DNA of 8,458 bases from NCBI GenBank assembly GCA_938036845.1, contig CALHWA010000139.1, positions 1 through 8,458 on the forward strand. Reading direction: 5' to 3'. The DNA comes from an uncultured Candidatus Saccharibacteria bacterium. GTDB taxonomy: Bacteria > Patescibacteriota > Saccharimonadia > Saccharimonadales > Saccharimonadaceae. How positions within the stretch are numbered: the first letter of the stretch is position 1; each line of letters starts with the position of its first letter. Shown piece after piece: positions 5,999 to 8,458 of the stretch. Under the pieces are notes generated by a model. It ran no database searches and was not told where the DNA came from. It was given only the letters and a program-made list of their open reading frames with translations. The position numbers and the translations under genes were made by a program.

Positions 5999-6125
5999 AA
6001 ACAGGGGGCAATAAGAAAAGAATTCTCTAGTAGGACGAAATGAGCTTCGTACTCGTCCGACAGGAGAGAAGTACAAAACTGGCCGAGAATAAGCAAAAAA
6101 GCAGTGAGATACTAAATGCTCAAGA

Positions 6126-6159
6126 ATATATAGTCAATTTTACTTTCTTGACTATATAT
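6126..6159. repeat. Perfect 12-bp inverted repeat
   Basis: ATATATAGTCAA (6126-6137) and TTGACTATATAT (6148-6159) are perfect reverse complements separated by 10 bp. Each arm contains a TTGACT -35-like hexamer reading outward. On the minus strand TTGACT (6137-6132) is followed after 17 bp by TAGTAT, a possible upstream promoter for the pseudopilin operon. The element differs from the murA/murB palindrome in core sequence and spacing. Confidence 0.6.
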
Positions 6160-6189
6160 GTATCGCAAAAATTATTGATGAACAAGTGT

Positions 6190-6219
6190 AAAAAGACAAA
6201 AATATCTACAGGTACTGTA
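6190..6219 (-). terminator. Weak intrinsic terminator after murB
   Basis: TACAG (6207-6211) and CTGTA (6215-6219) form a 5-bp stem with a 3-nt loop, beginning 14 nt past the murB stop codon. On the minus strand the stem is followed by a T-rich run (ATATTTTTGTCTTTTT). The stem is short, so this may be only a partial stop. Confidence 0.45.
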
Positions 6220-6233
6220 TGTTATTTGACTCG

Positions 6234-7262
6234 TCACGCCGCTGGCATTTCTAGCGGTTCTTGCACAATGGTGATGCCGAATTTTTCCTCCACTGTGCGA
6301 ATAATCTCCTCGCGAGCGGCAGCAAGATCGCGGTAGCTGGTGGCTGATTGATTGATGAGCACGACTGCATTCTTATCATGCACCTTCATGCCGTGGAGAA
6401 CGCTGCCTCTGAGCCCCGCTTGCTCGATGAGCCAGCCTGATGGCACCTTGACGCGCCCATCGGGCAGCGCATAGTGCGGCACTGTGGGGTAGTGCTGCTG
6501 GAGCTGAGAAAATTCTTCACTTGAAATAATCGCATTTTTGAAGAACGAGCCAGTATTGGGGAGCTTGGCTGGGTCAGGCAGCTTGCCAGCGCGGATCGTC
6601 ATGACGGCTCGGCGAATGTCTTGCGGGGTGGGCTCTGCTATAGCGTTGGTGGTGAGATAATCTTGAACGGCTTGATAGAAGGGTGGCTGCGGCAAACCCT
6701 TGCGCAGGCGGAGCGTTATGCTTGTGATGATATATCGCCCCATCTCGCGGCCCCGGAAAATGCTGTGCCGGTACGAAAACTCGCAGTCGGCAGCGCTCAG
6801 CACCACAAACCGCTCTTGCTGGCGATCATATGCCTCGAGCGAGACGAGTGTGTCGGCAATCTCCTGCCCATACGCACCAACGTTCTGCACTGGCGCAGCG
6901 CCTGCTGTACCTGGGATGGCCGATAGCGCCTCAATGCCGCTCAGGCCACTGGCCACTGTTCTTGCTACGACATCATCGAGAATCTCTCCTGCACCAATGG
7001 TGATTGTTGTCGATTCGGCATCCTCAGCAATGACCGAGAAGCCTGGGATACGGTTGCGCGCTACAATGCCAGCAAAGCCGCTGTCTTGAGCCAGAGTGTT
7101 GCTCCCGCCGCCAAGGACAAAGAGCTCGGCCTGCTGCTGGCGGGCCATCGTGCATGCCGCCACGATATCATCGTTGGTATAGAGGTCGACCATAGTGTGG
7201 GCGTTGCCGCCAAGCTGCATCGTCAAATATGGTTTGAGTGAAACGTCAGTACGAATATCCAT
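6234..7262 (-). CDS. murB: UDP-N-acetylenolpyruvoylglucosamine reductase (MurB, type I)
   Basis: This FAD enzyme uses NADPH to reduce UDP-GlcNAc-enolpyruvate to UDP-MurNAc, the step directly after MurA, in the cytoplasm. It has 342 residues, the same length as E. coli MurB. The N-terminal FAD-binding domain carries GGGSNTLAQDSGFAG (51-65) and IPGTAGAAPVQNVGAYG (116-132). The substrate domain has SYRHSIF with R165 (E. coli R159), KLPDPAKLPNTGSFFKN (227-243) with the proton-donor Ser S239 (E. coli S229), SGWLIEQAGLRG (275-286), and E335 near the C-terminus (E. coli E325). The insertion between domains marks it as type I. The start at ATG 7262 aligns with the family N-terminus. No Shine-Dalgarno is present, and the predicted -10 ends 6 nt before ATG, so the message is probably leaderless. 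The promoter contains the same palindrome as the HTH-murA promoter, suggesting joint control of the first two peptidoglycan-precursor steps. Confidence 0.97.
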   Translation of the reverse strand: MDIRTDVSLKPYLTMQLGGNAHTMVDLYTNDDIVAACTMARQQQAELFVLGGGSNTLAQDSGFAGIVARNRIPGFSVIAEDAESTTITIGAGEILDDVVARTVASGLSGIEALSAIPGTAGAAPVQNVGAYGQEIADTLVSLEAYDRQQERFVVLSAADCEFSYRHSIFRGREMGRYIITSITLRLRKGLPQPPFYQAVQDYLTTNAIAEPTPQDIRRAVMTIRAGKLPDPAKLPNTGSFFKNAIISSEEFSQLQQHYPTVPHYALPDGRVKVPSGWLIEQAGLRGSVLHGMKVHDKNAVVLINQSATSYRDLAAAREEIIRTVEEKFGITIVQEPLEMPAA

Positions 7263-7268
7263 AGGTAT

Positions 7269-7290
7269 AATATATCACCCATGATATATA
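7269..7290. promoter_or_regulatory. Palindromic operator (O-murB) overlapping the murB -10
   Basis: ATATATCA (7270-7277) and TGATATAT (7282-7289) form a perfect 8-bp inverted repeat with a 4-bp spacer. Over the two 9-bp halves it matches the HTH-murA operator at 17 of 18 positions, with the same 4-bp spacing and the same overlap of one half-site with the -10 box (TATATT). Only the spacer and the outer bases differ. The longer arms at murA (11 versus 8 bp) would predict tighter autoregulation than murB control. Confidence 0.72.
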
Positions 7291-7297
7291 TCTGCAA
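7269..7297 (-). promoter_or_regulatory. Predicted murB promoter
   Basis: TTGCAG (7297-7292) and TATATT (7274-7269) are 17 bp apart on the minus strand. Six nucleotides separate the -10 from ATG 7262, which places the transcription start at or next to the A of the start codon. The -10 lies within the palindrome, so a bound regulator should block RNA polymerase. Confidence 0.6.
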
Positions 7298-7328
7298 GCC
7301 GATCCAGCCTGAATCTGGATAACAAGAC

Positions 7329-7368
7329 GATATTATACAATATCTGTAATATATCGTGATGAAATATA
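7329..7368. promoter_or_regulatory. Possible auxiliary operator half-sites upstream of murB
   Basis: AATATATCG (7348-7356) and TGAAATATA (7360-7368) resemble the two halves of the murA/murB palindrome, but with mismatches and a 3-bp rather than 4-bp spacer. The adjacent GATATT-N4-AATATC (7329-7344) is a perfect 6-bp inverted repeat of related composition. The centres lie about 78 and 57 bp upstream of the main murB operator. This could be a weaker second binding region or simply AT-rich sequence. Confidence 0.3.
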
Positions 7369-7544
7369 CCAATCGTGTCTATAGATTTGAGATGCTATAA
7401 GGAGCATGTCCCAGAGCAGCACCGATCCTTGTAGAGCTCAGCGTTAGGAAATATATAGACAAGCAAAAGAGATTGCGCGCCAATAATAGCAATACGAGAG
7501 AGCAATGATGTAAATTCTGCTGAGTTACAGAGGTCAAGTAACGG

Positions 7545-8375
7545 CTAATTCTTGCTAGACTCGACTGTTGCCTGCGCTGCCTGGATAACGTGGTCGATCA
7601 TCACAGCGATAGTGAGAGGGCCGACGCCGCCTTTTTCTGGGGTGAGAGTGACGTCACTGCGCTGGCGCACGCTTGGGTCGACATCGCCAACGATAACGCC
7701 GCCTTCGCTTGCTGTGCCAGCATCAACGACCACTGCACCTGTTTTGACCATATCCGCTGTAATGAGATGGGGCTGGCCAGTAGCAGTGACGATGACGTCA
7801 CTTGCAGCGATGATCTCTGTGGTATTAGGCGTTTGGCGGTCGCACACTGTTACCGTCAAGCCACGGTCGCGCCACAGCCGCTCCAGTGGTGCGCCTACTA
7901 ACCGCCCTCGCCCGATGATGGCGAGCTGCTTATTATCGAGGCTAATATTGTAACCTGCCAGTAGCCAATCGATTGCTTGCGCCGTTGCTGGCGTATAGGC
8001 AGCGTGCGGGCCACTCAAGCCATCGACATCCTTGGCAGGAGAGATGCGCTGAACGATGGCGTCTGTTTGCGACGGATCGTTGAGCGGCAGTTGGACGATG
8101 ATACCGTGGATGTGTGGGTCGTTGTTTGCTCGGTCGATCACGCCTGGCATATCTATTTCGGCAGTTGGTGCTACCTCTGTATCAACGAGGATATCAGCAG
8201 CATAGGCTTGCTTGTAGCGCACGTAGGCATTGATTGGTCCCGATGCATTGAGCGGGGTAATGATGAGCAGCTTGGGGGTAATACCATGCGCTTGGCGTAG
8301 GTGGCGCACCTGACGAGCTTGGCGCTGCTTGATGAAACTTGCGAGCTCGCGGCCGTTGAGTGATAAAGTAGACAT
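7545..8375 (-). CDS. folD: Bifunctional methylene-THF dehydrogenase / methenyl-THF cyclohydrolase (FolD)
   Basis: FolD converts 5,10-methylene-tetrahydrofolate to 10-formyl-tetrahydrofolate through methenyl-THF, using NADP+ (sometimes NAD+), in the cytoplasm. Its 276 residues compare with 288 in E. coli. The N-terminal catalytic domain shows YVRYK (51-55) with the catalytic lysine K55, GIIVQLPL (91-98) and PAKDVDGL (113-120). The Rossmann part has IGRGRLVGAPLERL (154-167), where the usual GRS/GAS reads GRG, then DVIVTATGQP (193-202), VVVDAG (215-220) and TPEKGGVGPLTIAVM (245-259). The common CTP segment after the DVDG motif reads YTPAT here, and the usual PVPGGVGP reads PEKGGVGP; both look like tolerated variation. 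The start at ATG 8375 is supported by AAAGGA (8390-8385) with 9 nt spacing. It uses the methylene-THF made by GlyA. The 282 nt between it and murB contain a separate murB promoter, so the two are not an obligate operon. Confidence 0.97.
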   Translation of the reverse strand: MSTLSLNGRELASFIKQRQARQVRHLRQAHGITPKLLIITPLNASGPINAYVRYKQAYAADILVDTEVAPTAEIDMPGVIDRANNDPHIHGIIVQLPLNDPSQTDAIVQRISPAKDVDGLSGPHAAYTPATAQAIDWLLAGYNISLDNKQLAIIGRGRLVGAPLERLWRDRGLTVTVCDRQTPNTTEIIAASDVIVTATGQPHLITADMVKTGAVVVDAGTASEGGVIVGDVDPSVRQRSDVTLTPEKGGVGPLTIAVMIDHVIQAAQATVESSKN

Positions 8376-8424
8376 AAGGCGTAATCCTTTCGTAAATATA
8401 TGGTTAACACTAGTGATAGGTGTC

Positions 8425-8433
8425 TCTATAGCA
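8425..8433 (-). promoter_or_regulatory. Extended -10 candidate promoter for folD
   Basis: TGCTATAGA on the minus strand has the same extended -10 form as the glyA element (TGCTATACT) and no good -35. Transcription would begin near 8418 and give a leader of about 43 nt with a Shine-Dalgarno (AAAGGA, 8390-8385). The rest of 8376-8458 shows nothing else I can name. Confidence 0.4.
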
Positions 8434-8458
8434 AACAGTCCTCTGGCAATACCGAGGA

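Larger units (their letters stand above)
5899..6233. other. Intergenic region between murB and the pseudopilin operon
   Basis: This 335-nt gap has no convincing gene. An open plus-strand frame from 6040 runs into murB antisense and is not gene-like. From the murB side it holds a weak terminator (6190-6219), a perfect 12-bp inverted repeat (6126-6159), GGACGA/TCGTCC (6033-6038/6053-6058) competing with ACGAA/TTCGT (6035-6039/6046-6050) as mutually exclusive small hairpins, a long hairpin at 5954-5998, and the candidate promoter of the pseudopilin operon next to ATG 5898. Confidence 0.6.

Noticed and set aside
6728..6735. TGATATAT half-site of the murA/murB operator inside murB
   Set aside because: The matching half is absent at the right distance, and the bases simply encode Tyr-Ile-Ile in a conserved strand; most likely chance.
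7397..7444. Short plus-strand frame after AAGGAG in the murB-folD gap (MSQSSTDPCRAQR)
   Set aside because: The AAGGAG lies only 1 nt from the ATG, the frame is 13 codons, and nothing else supports it.
1..8458. CRISPR array, tRNA, insertion sequence or prophage genes
   Set aside because: I found no regularly spaced repeats, no tRNA-like T-loop, and no transposase or integrase motifs in either strand.

Overview
The window looks like a stretch of a small bacterial chromosome. The style fits the Candidate Phyla Radiation, most likely Saccharibacteria (TM7). This placement is an inference from several things: a MurA with an N-terminal Xre-type helix-turn-helix domain, short type IV pilin-like genes, GlyA and FolD standing as separate one-carbon genes, mid-range GC with AT-rich promoters, and several starts with no Shine-Dalgarno. 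No rRNA or marker protein is present to prove it. UGA reads as stop (murB and the first pilin-like gene end in TGA), which argues against the SR1/Gracilibacteria code.

Layout from left to right: (1) 1-253 has no confident gene; it holds a hairpin that may terminate murA. (2) 254-1780, minus strand: an Xre-HTH/MurA fusion. (3) 1781-2159: a divergent promoter region. (4) 2160-3434, plus strand: glyA (serine hydroxymethyltransferase), ending at a strong bidirectional terminator (3511-3538). (5) 3559-5898, minus strand: four type IV pilin/pseudopilin-like genes. Three are overlapping and probably co-transcribed; the fourth is a compact pilin with its own promoter and a near-perfect Shine-Dalgarno. 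(6) 5899-6233: a gap rich in inverted repeats. (7) 6234-7262, minus strand: murB. (8) 7545-8375, minus strand: folD.

MurA and MurB catalyse the first two committed steps of peptidoglycan precursor synthesis (UDP-GlcNAc to UDP-GlcNAc-enolpyruvate to UDP-MurNAc). GlyA and FolD interconvert serine/glycine and folate-bound one-carbon units. The pilin-like proteins would build or prime a type IV pilus, used in such organisms for attachment, twitching or DNA uptake.

The most notable observation is regulatory. The promoter of the HTH-MurA gene contains a perfect 11-bp inverted repeat (ACAATATATCA-N4-TGATATATTGT). Essentially the same palindrome (ATATATCA-N4-TGATATAT) overlaps the -10 box of murB, more than 5 kb away. 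In both cases the right half-site contains the predicted -10 box, and the start codon lies 6-8 nt beyond it. The simplest model is that the fusion protein is a 'trigger enzyme': a MurA that binds DNA and represses its own gene and murB, perhaps in response to UDP-GlcNAc, PEP or UDP-MurNAc. This is a hypothesis built on sequence architecture, not a demonstrated function.
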